In this document: positions 31,501 to 42,900 of the stretch, in pieces | How the letters are laid out: each line of letters starts with the position of its first letter | Numbering within the stretch: position 1 is the stretch's first letter | Source: Vigna angularis | Lineage: Eukaryota > Streptophyta > Magnoliopsida > Fabales > Fabaceae | Direction of reading: 5' to 3' | DNA length: 64,000 nucleotides | Assembly: GCF_016808095.1 (NCBI RefSeq) | Contig: NC_068971.1 | Coordinates: 8,754,501 to 8,818,500 of the forward strand | Position numbers and translations under genes: made by a program | The notes under the pieces: model-generated | What the model was told of the DNA's origin: nothing | The model's database searches: none | The model's input: only the letters and a program-made list of their open reading frames with translations

Positions 31501-34017
31501 CTCCTCATCCTTGCCCAAAATCAACACCCTCAAGCTGCGTTCCGGACAACGATGTCCAGGGGTAAATTGCCCCCCACACCGGAAACAACGTCCCTCTTCC
31601 CTTCTCTTAAGATATTCGTGATAAGGGAGGTTTCGCACTCCTCTTCCCATTGTGTTGTTCCCCGTAGCAGTCGCACCCCTTCCCGTCGTATGACCCGAGT
31701 TTCCTTCTCTTCCCCCAGACCCTATGCTCTCCATATTAGCTGTCCGCCCTTCCTGGTTTCGCATTGGTTCCACTCGAGTTATCGTCCCCGTCGTTCGTCC
31801 CCCCGATCCTTGTAGTCGATTCGCACCACCACCCCAAGTCTTAGCTCCTCCCGGTAGGACCTCCACATCTCTCGCAATTCGCATCACCGTCATTAGTTCT
31901 TGGGGATCATGCGGTCGCACTCTATTCCTCACGTCCTCCTGTAAGCCTCCGAGGAAATAGCCTAGAAGTTGTGCGTCAGTTACTCCGTTCGTTTGTCCTA
32001 CCAGAATCTCGAAGTCTCGAATGTACTCCTCGACTGTTCCGGTCTGACGGTTAGTCATGAGCCTCTCAAAAATAGAACCCCTGTTCCTGTCCCCAAATCG
32101 TCCGATCATCGCGCATTTCAGCCCTTCCCAGGTGCGGTTCGTCGCTTTCTCCCGCCATAACCGATACCAATAACCAGCGCTCCCTTCCATGCTGACATAT
32201 GCGACTCTGACCTTCTCTTCCTCCGTCACTCCCTGTAGCTCAAAGAAACGCTCCGCTCGGTTGATCCAGTTCAGAGGATCCATTCCCTCAAATACGGGAA
32301 GCTCCACCTTCTTCCTCCAATAAAATTGTCCCTCAGTTCGTTCCGCATCGCGCGAACCTACATTCTCATCCTCTCGCCTCGTCCTCCGCATGCCGTTCAC
32401 TGAAACCTGACTCCCATCCGATCTACCTTCGTGTTCGTGGTTGCGATTTCCCAGCATTCGCATGATTTCTTGAAGATCCTGTCGAATAGCCACCGAGTCT
32501 TGTCTTATCGCCACATTTTCCGCCTTCAATCCATCTACTGCAATCTCTATAGCTTCGAGCTGGCTCTCCACCACGTTTAGGCGTCCTTCGTTTCTTCCCT
32601 CCATTACTCCGATCTCTCTTCCTCGGATCCGGCAGGTCGGACCACTTTGTTAGGAATCCGATAATAGGATCCTAATCGTATCTCTCGGTCACTGTAATGC
32701 ACACTCACTCAACAGAAAGAATCAAATAATGGATATTTTATTCTGTGAAATGAATAAGGAGTAACACGTGTAAGATGAGGGCCTAACCCCTCTCACCAGC
32801 TGTTGCCACCGGTCTATACAAAGTATATGATTTTTCTCTGTCTAATCACAATAAAAAGTGTTATCCCTTATATACCCATACTACCCACCCTATTTCTCAC
32901 CGCTTCACCGCTAAGGCAGTTAGGACTTCTTTTTCTTCCTTCTTTCATAAACTATCCAACCCCTAACATAATATTTGAAGGTTTTAAAAGAGTATATATA
33001 TTGCACTTTTTAACTCTATCCAATAATTTTATATTGTTTAGAAATTCCGTTAGAAACAATTTAAAAACATATTTTCCCTCGTAATCCTTCAAGATAACTT
33101 ATAAAAATAAAACTATATCGCTTAGAAATTCGGTTACAAACAATTTAAAAACATATTTTCTCTCAAGAGTCCTTCAAAATGTTTTATAAAGATAAAATTT
33201 TTAAAGAAATTTGACTTTAAAAGAAACAATACCTTAAATATGATCATTATCTCTCGTTACTATCTCAAGATATTTGAGGTAAAAAAAAAATAATCAACCT
33301 ATATTCACTGTAATTTCCACATCTAGTAAGGAAAAACACAAAACTAATAAAAGTGCACTTTCACAATTTATACACAAGGTTAACTCCATTCTACTTTCAA
33401 TTTTATCCTATTTCTCTTTCCTGGAAAGCTTAGATTATAGTCTCCCAATCTTAGATTATAGAGCCCAAAAGTCATGTTGTATATTGAAAAATTTACCTTT
33501 GTATTTGGAGAAGGAAAAATAAGAAAAAAGTTATATAAAACAGTTTAAGATTTTGATGTGTGTACATTAAGGATATATATAGAATGGTTCCTAATGATAT
33601 AATAATTTCTAAAGTATAAGATATTGAAAATGAATTCCACTAGCATGTGTTCTTACCAAGATATCAAGTCTCCCAAACTGTGACTTGAGAAACTCCAGGA
33701 GTGAATGAATACTAGCAGAGTGAGTGACATCAAGCTGGTGAAAAACCACCAACTCAGAGACACCACATTCTTTCAATATCTCAATGGCTTCATGCCCTCT
33801 TTTCTCATCTCTGGCAGTGAGCACCACCTTCACTCCATTTGAGGCCAACTGCTTAACAGTCTCTAACCCTATCCCTTTGTTTGCCCCAGTAACAACAGCA
33901 TACCTGAAAAACAACCACATGCTACAACATCATTCTAACATAGAAAGAACATGTAAAATGAACATGTGAACAATGTTGTGTCACTTGAGTAACCAACCTT
34001 GGTTTTGGCTCTATCAT
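25564..34017 (-). CDS. short-chain dehydrogenase/reductase SDR3, gypsy element in intron 2
   Basis: Exons 33998-34017, 33657-33903, 26278-26319, 26018-26191 and 25564-25941 join in frame to 286 aa, one residue shorter than SDR1 because exon 4 begins one codon later. It starts [28 protein letters not shown] and SAYMVSK are all kept. It is more diverged from SDR1 and SDR2 than they are from each other, so it is the older duplicate. Intron 2 is 165 bases in SDR1 but about 7.3 kb here, holding a Ty3/gypsy element that itself contains a Cassandra TRIM. All splice sites remain consensus. The coding sequence is intact; expression through a 7-kb intron with LTR terminators is uncertain. Confidence 0.88.
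26737..27049 (-). repeat. gypsy 3' LTR (left)
   Basis: 313-bp direct repeat of 32648-32968. Confidence 0.95.
27001..27926 (-). pseudogene. gypsy integrase C-terminus and chromodomain, separated by the TRIM
   Basis: The frame resumes beyond the 5-bp duplication: PLFLSLFWKELFKLQG, then AYHPESDGQTEVLNRILE with the last acidic residue of the integrase triad, the GPFKVVQQVGKVAFRLLLP segment, and a C-terminal LLIEWNEG...AIWEDKITIQEQFPEF stretch resembling a chromodomain. No other stop or frameshift is seen. It overlaps the left LTR and ends at 27001. Without the Cassandra insertion it would continue the polyprotein, so I call it disabled rather than decayed. Confidence 0.85.
28183..28246 (+). repeat. 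5S rRNA-like segment in Cassandra LTR 1
   Basis: Aligns with the middle of plant 5S rRNA: AGAACTCC, TTAAGCGTGCTT (box A region) and GATGGGTGACCTTCTGGGAA (box C region). It is a pol III promoter-like remnant and not a 5S gene, because both ends of 5S rRNA are missing. Confidence 0.9.
28604..28667 (+). repeat. 5S rRNA-like segment in Cassandra LTR 2
   Basis: Second copy of the 5S-like stretch. Its 3' half (box C region) is repeated again at 28745-28787 through the 120-bp duplication. Confidence 0.88.
28893..32604 (-). CDS. gypsy gag-pol polyprotein, N-terminal part up to the TRIM insertion
   Basis: About 1,235 codons from ATG at 32604 with no stop. Order: gag (LNWINRAERFFELQGV to the RVRPHDPQEL region), zinc knuckle CFRCGGQFTPGHRC, aspartic protease VDSGASHNFIS, and reverse transcriptase (FSKIDLKAGYHQIRM, then FVLVFFDDILVYS, where the catalytic pair is FFDD). 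Then RNase H (CDASGVGVGAVL, HTDQRSLRYLL) and integrase (zinc-binding HxxxxH...CLVCQ, then SMDFIVRLPKS). The frame runs into the Cassandra insertion directly after SIVSDR, within the integrase core, so the polyprotein is truncated. Before that insertion the element looked coding-competent. Confidence 0.92.
32648..32968 (-). repeat. gypsy 5' LTR (right)
   Basis: 321 bp. Relative to the left LTR it has an extra CTTCACCG and two base changes. Next to it, on the element strand, AAGTGGTCCGACCTGCC is the presumed primer-binding site; it is not the usual initiator-Met sequence. Confidence 0.94.
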
Positions 34018-36948
34018 AGATGCTGAATCTTGATGAACTGCTTAAGGAGAGAAATGAATATATGTATAAGAAAGAAAGAAATGGCGGCTAGTCAAATGGG
34101 TTAGTTGTGTTGTTACCTGTTACTGCAGTTGTTGTTCTTGTTGTTTATTCCACAGTATCATTGTTCTAGATATGAAAAAAAATTGTTAGTGTTTGTTGCA
34201 CAGTGTGATGCATGATGAAATGGAATATTAGATGGTATTGTAAACTGAGTGACCACAGCATGTGAAGAAAGAGACAATGCAAAAATCCAAAGAATGCTTT
34301 ACCTAATCTGGTATGGACATTCTCATGTGGTCCGTATAAAGTAAAATATAAGTTTTCATGTTTGTAAATTTAAATTCAATAGCCTAATTTAGGATTTAGG
34401 GCTAGGTATCCTAATCCAAACTAAAGTTTTTAAATTTTTTATACCCTTTTAGGACTTGAGTTTTTTCTAACCTGGATTCCAATTACCACCTTTTTAAACT
34501 TATTTTTAAAAAAATTATAATGTTTACAAATATTTTTAAATTAATTTATAACTTAAATCAATTAAGGGAATAATGAATTCATAAATTAATTACCAATAAT
34601 TAATAAAAATAATTAATTATTAAGTAATAAAATAATAATTAAATGATAATAATTATTAAGTAATAAAATAATAATTAAGATGGAATTTTTTTCATCTTTC
34701 TTGTATATTTTGTTGTTGTATTAATTTATATACAATGTTATACTATTTTTCATTGATGTTTAATAATTTTGTTTATTGTTTGTTGTGATTTGATAAACCA
34801 TAAATTAGATGAATTTTTTAGAGATAGAAAAGTTCTTATGAGTTCTCGACCTTTAAAATAAGACAATTGATAAATTATTTGTTTGAGAATGAATAATGAC
34901 ATATTAATCATCTTTAGTCCTTGAACTTAATGTTGAAAATTTATTTTACTAAATTGATAAGGAATTGTATAAAATATACCTAAGATTTTTCATGATAAGG
35001 ATCAATGGAGTTATCTTTAAGCAAAGGAAGGTAGATCCGGAGGAAATTTTTTATTCAGCAAGTAACTGCATAGGTTTGGATAAAACGTCAAAATCGTAAT
35101 CTTAAATTAATGACTAATACTTGTGTCCTTCTTTGTACTTAAAATCACTGTGAACTTGTAACTTCTATTTAAATTGTTGTTTAATCTCATTTTATATTCT
35201 ATCATTTATTTTATGCTTATTAGTATAAATTTGGTGTAGTTTTTAGTATCACAGTAAATCTCTACAGATTCGACATTCTTATTTATTTTAAATTTAAAAA
35301 ACTATTCACTCCAATAGTGCCCTTAATAATGCTCCAAAAGTTGATTTAATTGTCGATCAAAATTTTTAAGTGAAGTTGCATTCATACATTAGTGAATCTC
35401 ATAATTATTTAATTTAGGTGACCACAATTTATTAATCTATATAACAAATATGATTTTATTTTCTTATTTTTCAAAACATTCTTTTTTTTAAAATGTGGTT
35501 AAACAAATTAAAAGTTACATTTAATTCATTAAAAATTCCAACAGACAACATCTTCCTCAAAACCCTCAACACATAAAACATCACTTTGATTATTCAATTT
35601 TTCCAACCATTATGTTTTGGGAAAGAAATAAAAATATCATAAAAGTATTTTTAAATTTATGCCTTTTGCATTAAAAGATTAAATTATTATTTAAATTGTA
35701 ATGTTATACATTGTTTAAATTTTAAGCTTCAAAAAGGTTATATATTATGTTATATTTAAAATTGTACTTTTCAAATTTAAAAAGTTAAAACGAAAGTCTC
35801 GTTTAGAATTTGAATTAAGGATCTAAACTCTAACTAGCCAAAAAAAAATGTAAATTCAAGCCCTCTAACCAAAAGTAAATAATAAATGGTAAAAAAGCTT
35901 ATCTTTTCTAAATAAATGGAAAAAGTCATTTTCGCATTAAAATAACAAAAGGGAAAAAAATCATCATGTTAGTTCATTATCATAATAGCAAAGACAATAT
36001 TTTGGTTAATATTCTTTTATTATAATATTGATTTGATGTATAAATCTATATAAATGAATTTTAAACGTGTTGTGACCTTTTTCTTTACTTACGAATGAAG
36101 TATCCATCTTTGTTGTTGATTTATTGTTCGTCAAATTTACTGAAAATTTCTCTTTACCTAATTTATTTCATCCAAAACTTTAAATTTAATTTTATGAAAT
36201 TATAAAATAAAATTTACTTTTATATATATTTTAAATCAATCTTATTTTTAATCACTTTCAACAAATGTAAAAATAAAATAAATTTAGACAATAAATTTAA
36301 ATTATTCAAAACAAATAAAACCTTGAACTATAAAAAAAGAAACCAATGTAAATGTTAGAAAAACATAAAGCTTTTATATATAATTCTACAAAATTTTAAG
36401 GAGATTACTGTACTTTGTATATTTTTAATAGTCTAGTTTGACTGGTTTATTATAATTGAATCGTAAATAAGGTTGAATAAAATATCTCCATCAAGTTTCA
36501 TTTTAATCTTTCAACCTTCTTTCATTATGATAATCTTCTAGAATGACTATCACACACACATACATCAATAATCTCATTCACCAAAAATTTGTCTCTTGTG
36601 AAAATTTGTATGCTCAAACTGCAACTGGGAGCTGTTGTTTGTTGATCAATGGTAAGTGGAATCACTTAAAAACTATTGTTGGTCAATTCAGGCAACTTTC
36701 TTACACTTCAAACATTGAGATCATTCTCAATATATACTATATTATGTGTCACTTGTTCTTTAAAGTTTAACTTTTCTCTCTTTTCTTTAACAGAGACGTG
36801 TAGCCCAGGAAACAAACTACTCTCATATCAATCTTATTTCTTAATTAGCAACTCAATGTGGTAACTGTTTTTTTTTAAGTTACAAACAAAAATATTAAGT
36901 TTTACAAATAAACGACATTTTCTCATATCTCATCCGTGGTTATGTAAA
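34018..36948. other. AT-rich intergenic DNA upstream of SDR3
   Basis: Probable SDR3 promoter to about 34120, then long AT-rich stretches, including a duplicated AATAATTATTAAGTAATAAA near 34600-34675. No gene recognised. Confidence 0.5.
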
Positions 36949-36956
36949 TCTAAAAT

Positions 36957-37643
36957 TAGTGTTGTGAAAATGGTTCATTTGACTTAGTATGGTTTGACTC
37001 ACTACGGATTGATCATTTAATGAGTTAACCCAATCCGACTCACTTATTAGCGAATCAAAAAAAATTTGAACACAGTCGAGCCCACTGCAAATTGATCAGT
37101 CAAACGGATTGATACACTCATTATAAGTTTTTTTTTACAATTCCAAAAAAAAAAATCTAATCCAATTTAAATAAAGAAAAAAGGGTCTTAAATTAGATTT
37201 ATGATCAATCAAACAAAAGATTTCATTCATGCAAGCATATCACAAAATCTTATCAACAAAATTTTTAGTAGCTTCATAGCAATTCAAATTTGTTTTTGCA
37301 TAAAAATTGAGTCATTAAGTATAGATTTGTGGATTTTTCATGTTATCTAATTATTCCATACAAAAATAATTTCATACGAGTCTTTGTTTCAATATTTTGT
37401 AAAATGACTAATCCAACAAAAAGTACTTATTAGAAAAAGTAGGTGGGTAAGTGAATCAACCCGATAGATTCGGGTTAAACTAGGTGGGTTGGTGAGTCAA
37501 CCCACATCACCACACGTTCAATTTGGATGAGTCCGACTCAAAATTGACCTATATCCAAATTTTAAAAAAAAAATCAATCCAATTCGACTCGAACCTTTGG
37601 TAGGATAGGTTAACTCAGGTTCCAACCCATTTTGATATCACTA
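36957..37643. mobile_element. non-autonomous hAT element, 687 bp
   Basis: The termini TAGTGTTGTGAAAATGG and the reverse complement of CCATTTTGATATCACTA are imperfect inverted repeats of hAT style. A perfect 8-bp duplication TCTAAAAT flanks it (36949-36956 and 37644-37651), the hAT hallmark. The interior is AT-rich without ORFs, with several CAACCC/GGGTTG words near both ends. Confidence 0.88.
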
Positions 37644-37814
37644 TCTAAAATTCAAGTTAAGTTAATTGATTCAATCAAGCATTCCACATAGTATATTTAC
37701 TTGGATTGTGTTAATTGGATTATCTAATATAAAGTAGTATAATATAAAATAGTATATGGTTGAATATAAGAACAATATTAGGTTGTGACATTAGAACACT
37801 ATTGAAACAATAGC

Positions 37815-38409
37815 TGTTGGGAAACAGCGGTACTTGTTCCCTCCTCTGTAAACCCCAAAATGGGAACTATGCGGAAGCGTAAAAAATGAAGTGTAAATGA
37901 AAGTGTAGACGTAGGGAAAAATAACACCGGAATTTTAACGTGGAAAATCCTCTCGGAAAAAACCACGGGACCTAGTCCAGAAAAATATCTCCACTATGAA
38001 AGTAGGATTACAGTGTTTCTCTCACTCTCTGAGGATCTCTCAATAAATCTCACCCTCTCGGATGATATACAAAACTCTCACTTTCACACTCACAGTATCT
38101 TCTATTGTACTGTGTCTACACCTATCGGTATTTCTCTCACACACAAAAAACTCTATTTCTCTCCTTCACCGTGACTCTCTTTTCTTCACGGTGGGTTTCT
38201 CTTCTTCTCTGTTTGTTGGTGTGTGGCTTCACTTCCTTTGCTTCTCAATTTATGGAATTGAGAAAGTGCAAGTGTCCAAATAAGAAGATGGTAATGGTGC
38301 ACTCATTTTCCGTAAAATAAGCAAGGTGGGAGACAACTTCATTTGGCTTCAACTTTCGGTGGAGTGGTAGTGAGAAAGTGGAGGGTCCCATTTTTGTTTT
38401 ATTCCAACA
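37815..38409. mobile_element. solo LTR, 595 bp
   Basis: TGTTGGG...CCAACA bounded by a perfect 5-bp duplication ATAGC (37810-37814 and 38410-38414). Contains AACGTGGAAAATCCTC, seen in many plant copia LTRs. No internal region remains. Short ORFs inside are chance. Confidence 0.88.
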
Positions 38410-38414
38410 ATAGC

Positions 38415-39961
38415 CAATGGGTAAATAAAAGGAGAGTTACGTGCGGTGAATGAATTATTTTTCTCTTAAGCCATTATAATATTTAAAAAAAAGAAGAATG
38501 TATTTATGCATAATTTTCATGTATTTAAAGTGATGTCATGTTGGATATCCTATATCAACAAATGTCAAATGAATTATTAATTTATTAGATTCACTAACTT
38601 AATCGAGAAAAGAAAAAACATTTTTCTTTATGTACTCCAGCCTATTATACAATTTAAAATTATACAATCCTTTACATCAAGTTTTAGGAGGGAAATAGAA
38701 GGGGATAGATAGACACAAACTATGAACACCTCGAGTGACAAAAGAAAAAAAAAAGTCTCGAGAAAGTGAAGAAAAGAGCAATTAGTGTATCTGTGCAACT
38801 CTATCCAAAAAAGCTAACTTGGAGAAAATGTTTTATTCTACATCTCATATATTTGAAGTTGCCTATGTTGTTTAGCTAAGTACTTGTTGGAGTTTTCTTG
38901 TGTTATTATGCTTCTTGGTGAAGAGAATATTTTTCTGGTAGATTCTTGAAAATTTTAAGAGAATTTCTGGTATATCTATTAATTATTATTAGTAGAAGAT
39001 TTTACTAAATTAGGTCTCATGGAGTTTTTCTCCATGTTGATGTTTTCTCACATTAAAACTTTGGTGTTTATTGGGTTCTCTGTTCTTTACTTTGTGTATC
39101 TTATTGTTTTGCATATTATTTATATGCAGAAGATTTGATCTGGTTTTGCTTTTAGTTGTCATTTGTTATTTTTTTTATCTTCCCAAAAGCTAGAGATAAG
39201 GAAGATTTGTAGTATGTATGATGGATATATATGACCCAACGTGATTAACTAATGTTATGACGAATTTAAGATATATATATATATATATAATTACGTAAGA
39301 AAGCTAGTTTTTAACAAGACCTTAATCAAAAATATAAATTTAACTTTGAATAATTTTATGATTTTAAATTCTTGTGTAAATCAACAAGTTTAATAATCAA
39401 GATAAATGAATCGTATTATAACAAATATAGTAAAAATACTAAAAAATATTGACATTTTATTAATAAGTTAATCTACTACACATAAAAGGTTTTTTTTTTG
39501 CCTTTATAATCAAGGAAGTCACTACTATAAAAGTTTAGATTTGATATTAGGTAGGCCTAATGATGTAATGTAAGTTAAATGATAGGTCACTTTTCTGATT
39601 CAAAACATTACAAGTAAACTCTATTAATATTCTTGAAAACAAATCATTGTCCACGACCTCTCTATAGGTATCTTTGAAATAAATTTTAAAAATGATTTAG
39701 TAACGTGAATCAGATTGTAAGAATGCGTGGTTTTCAGTATTGTAAATGTTAAAAAGCAAATGATGCGATTAGAGAAGCAGAAATTAAGAATTGTCTATAA
39801 TACTAGTGAAGCTTCAAAAAGAAAGGGAGTACACAGAGAATTCACTGCCTACGCGGCCTTTTCCCCTTCTCACAACTTCAACTATCAAAACCTTGCTAGT
39901 CATCAATAGCTAAGATAAAAAATGAAAAATAGCAAACCAAAAGGCCTTCCTTCAAACAATT
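38415..39961. other. intergenic DNA and NAD-ME 3' UTR
   Basis: AT-rich. The last 200-300 bases before 39962 are probably the NAD-malic enzyme 3' UTR. Nothing else recognised. Confidence 0.5.
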
Positions 39962-42900
39962 TCATTTTTCATGAACAAGGGGGCTATACTCAGGGTACCA
40001 CATATTGCCTCGCACATACTCCACAGTATCTTCCTGCAACCAAACCAACAAGCATCAGTTACCAGCAGCAGAATATACATCATACCAAGTTGCCATCGAC
40101 ATGCTGAGAACTAAAGCACAAAATATGGGAACTAGTCAATTTGCAATATTTAGACGCAAACTGCAACTGTATTTAATCTTCAAAACTTCACTATCCGCTC
40201 ACACCATGCAAAATTAACAATACACTCAACCAGAATATGAGAAATCTGAAATTTCCATACTTTTGACATGTTTGCTAGTTCTCTCAACCCTATATCACCA
40301 TGTCCTTCAGCCTGATTTTCTGCAACCGCAGCACCAATAACAGCAGCTCCAACCTCAGCTGTAACATTCCGAATACTGCCAAACAAGGTACCATTCGATT
40401 ACAGAAGGCCACAATGAACATCTTTGTTAAGAGATCAGTAAACCAAAACTATATTGTTAGATTTAGTACCGTACATGGCATCCAAATCCAATATACATTC
40501 CAAGAATCAGTTTTAGTGTCTATACAGATTAAATTTTAATTCTCATAGTGGTTCAGAAAGGATCCATGGAAAAGGAGAGGAGAGCCGTGAGAAAATGAAA
40601 ACAAGTCGTAACAAGGAAAAAAAGGAACGTTACCAGTCAATAGATGGAAACAAGATTCCTTTTTGGACCTCCTCATCTGTCATATATGAAGCAAGGCTGA
40701 GAGGATAGCAGCAAGTTAGTAATGTATTTAAAAAGGCCCAAAGTGGCATCTCATCAGGGGGGAAGTTATTTATTAATGAGCGGCAATGTACACCCAGAAA
40801 ACGTATTAAGCTTTTTAAAGTAGGCACAGAACAGATAAAATGATTTAGACAACACAGAATACAAGGTCAGACTGCTCAATTGTTATGCCTAACACGGGAG
40901 CAGCCCTACAAACATCAAGAAAATAATTCACTAAACTTCCATTGAAATCGAGTCTAATAGCTTTTGTTGGAACAAAAGAACTGTACAAATTAAATATACC
41001 ATTCAGCTGCTGCTCGCAACATTTCGTCTGTTATATGACGAGCACCGGATAGAAGTGTACCCAAACCAATCCTGAATGAAATGTTGCAGTATAATTACGC
41101 CAATGTTTCCACTGAGTGCATGATTTGTGAAAAAAATAAATATAGAGCCACAAAGGCACGCTTACCCTGGGAATAGGTACATATTGTTGGCTTGATTGAC
41201 ATGGCCAACTTCATTTCCTGTACAAAAATTCATTTGGAGGCTATGGTAAAACATAATATTGAAATGAACGTCAAAAATGTAAAGAAACAAGATTCTTCCT
41301 ACGACAAAAAGCCTCCGCGGCTTCGAACTTGACAAGCATACTTCCAAAACCAATTAATCATATTACAGAATGATAATTACCGAGATCTACATCGTCAAAA
41401 GGGCTTCCACTTGCAAAAACGATATTTTTTCCAGCGTGACTGAAAGCTTCAATAGCAGTGCACTCAGCTGTCCCAGTGACAACGAAACAAGTGTCAAAAT
41501 GAAAAACATGGACATAATTAAGCAATTGTCCGTACTGAATAAGCCTTGTACAAACAAACCATTCACGGTGGGATTAGACATTGCAAAGATAGCAGGTTTT
41601 GTTGAAGCAGATTCTCTCATTGCCTTGAGCACCTGAGTTGAATCTCAACCATTAAATTGAAGAAAACCAATTACAATAAAATGAAGGAAGCAGAACCCAA
41701 AGATATTAAAACAAGAAATCTTTTCAAAGCATGTGTATTTCACTTAATCAAATATACTTCACTGAGGAATAAACATAAGGTAATTACCTCCGTGTCAAAA
41801 ACACCACCAACTCCAGACAATCCAAGTAGCACGTGTGGCTTAACCTTCTTAACCTAAGGACCATTAGGTTCAACAAATGAAATATGGATATCAATTAGAA
41901 TGCATATTTTTTATTCTTCATAAGTATTATTTAATTTACTCTTACACAAAAATAATTGTTCATTATGATATAAATGTAAAATAAATAACATATCGAAGTG
42001 AATGAAGTTTTTCTCAAACAAATTCCGTAGCATTTACCACTTCAATTATACTAGCACCCTCTGTAAGCCCTTCAAGATCTCTTGGATTTTTGGCAAATGG
42101 AACAGCAGCTGGATCTAGATTGCTCCTTTCCGTGGTGACAAGACCCTACATTCAACAATCACATCATTATTAAAGATTATCATAATAAAAATAGAAAAAA
42201 TATGCATGCACAGAAATAACAGAATCCAAAAGAGGATGTCAAAAAGAAAATATGTATGACGATGTTAGTCATATAAATGAAGAGAATTTAAGACAGAATA
42301 TGAAAATAAAAAATGAAGATATTTGGATAAAAAAAAGTTGAGTCAAAATCACGAGGGATCCAGATAATATATTATTACGAATACAATTTTTATTTGAGTT
42401 GCAACTTAAAGCACACTGAAAGCAAAGAGCATGAAAGCATACATTTTTATCAATTAAAAAAAACGGGCTGTTAGCAGTGGCCGCAGTTCCACTGCCCCCT
42501 GACATTCTTGAAACAGCCTGGGCAGCCATCTTAAGAACACCAAGCCCTGCACTGCCCATCAGGCAAAAAAGTGTCACGTATAACAGAATTTTGGCAGCAA
42601 GATTTAAGCAGAAAATAATAATATAAGGAGCATGATAGAACAACGAAACAAACTGGATACCCAACAAAGATACATCAAAATTAGTTTTGCAAGTACCTCC
42701 CTGCTCCAACAACAACTATCTTTTGTTTCAAAAAATCAGACAATGGTCGACCTTGGGATCTTATAGTTCCCAATAGCCCAGCAAGTGCAACACCGGCGGT
42801 GCCCTATTAAACAATGGAAATGAAGAAAAAATGCACGTTTTAGAAGTCACTTCAAGAAAATAACGCATTACTTAGCACCTTGAACATTTTAAATGTAACA

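Larger units (their letters stand above)
26737..32968 (-). mobile_element. Ty3/gypsy chromovirus (Reina-like), young, carrying a nested TRIM
   Basis: The LTRs 26737-27049 (313 bp) and 32648-32968 (321 bp), TGTTAGG...CCTAACA, differ by only two substitutions and one 8-base insertion. A perfect 5-bp duplication TAATA flanks the element (26732-26736 and 32969-32973). Without the nested element it is about 5.3 kb with one gag-pol frame, fitting the small Reina-type chromoviruses. The lineage name is an inference from size and the C-terminal chromodomain-like region. Two substitutions in 313 bases imply an insertion within roughly the last few hundred thousand years at commonly used plant LTR rates. 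Confidence 0.94.
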
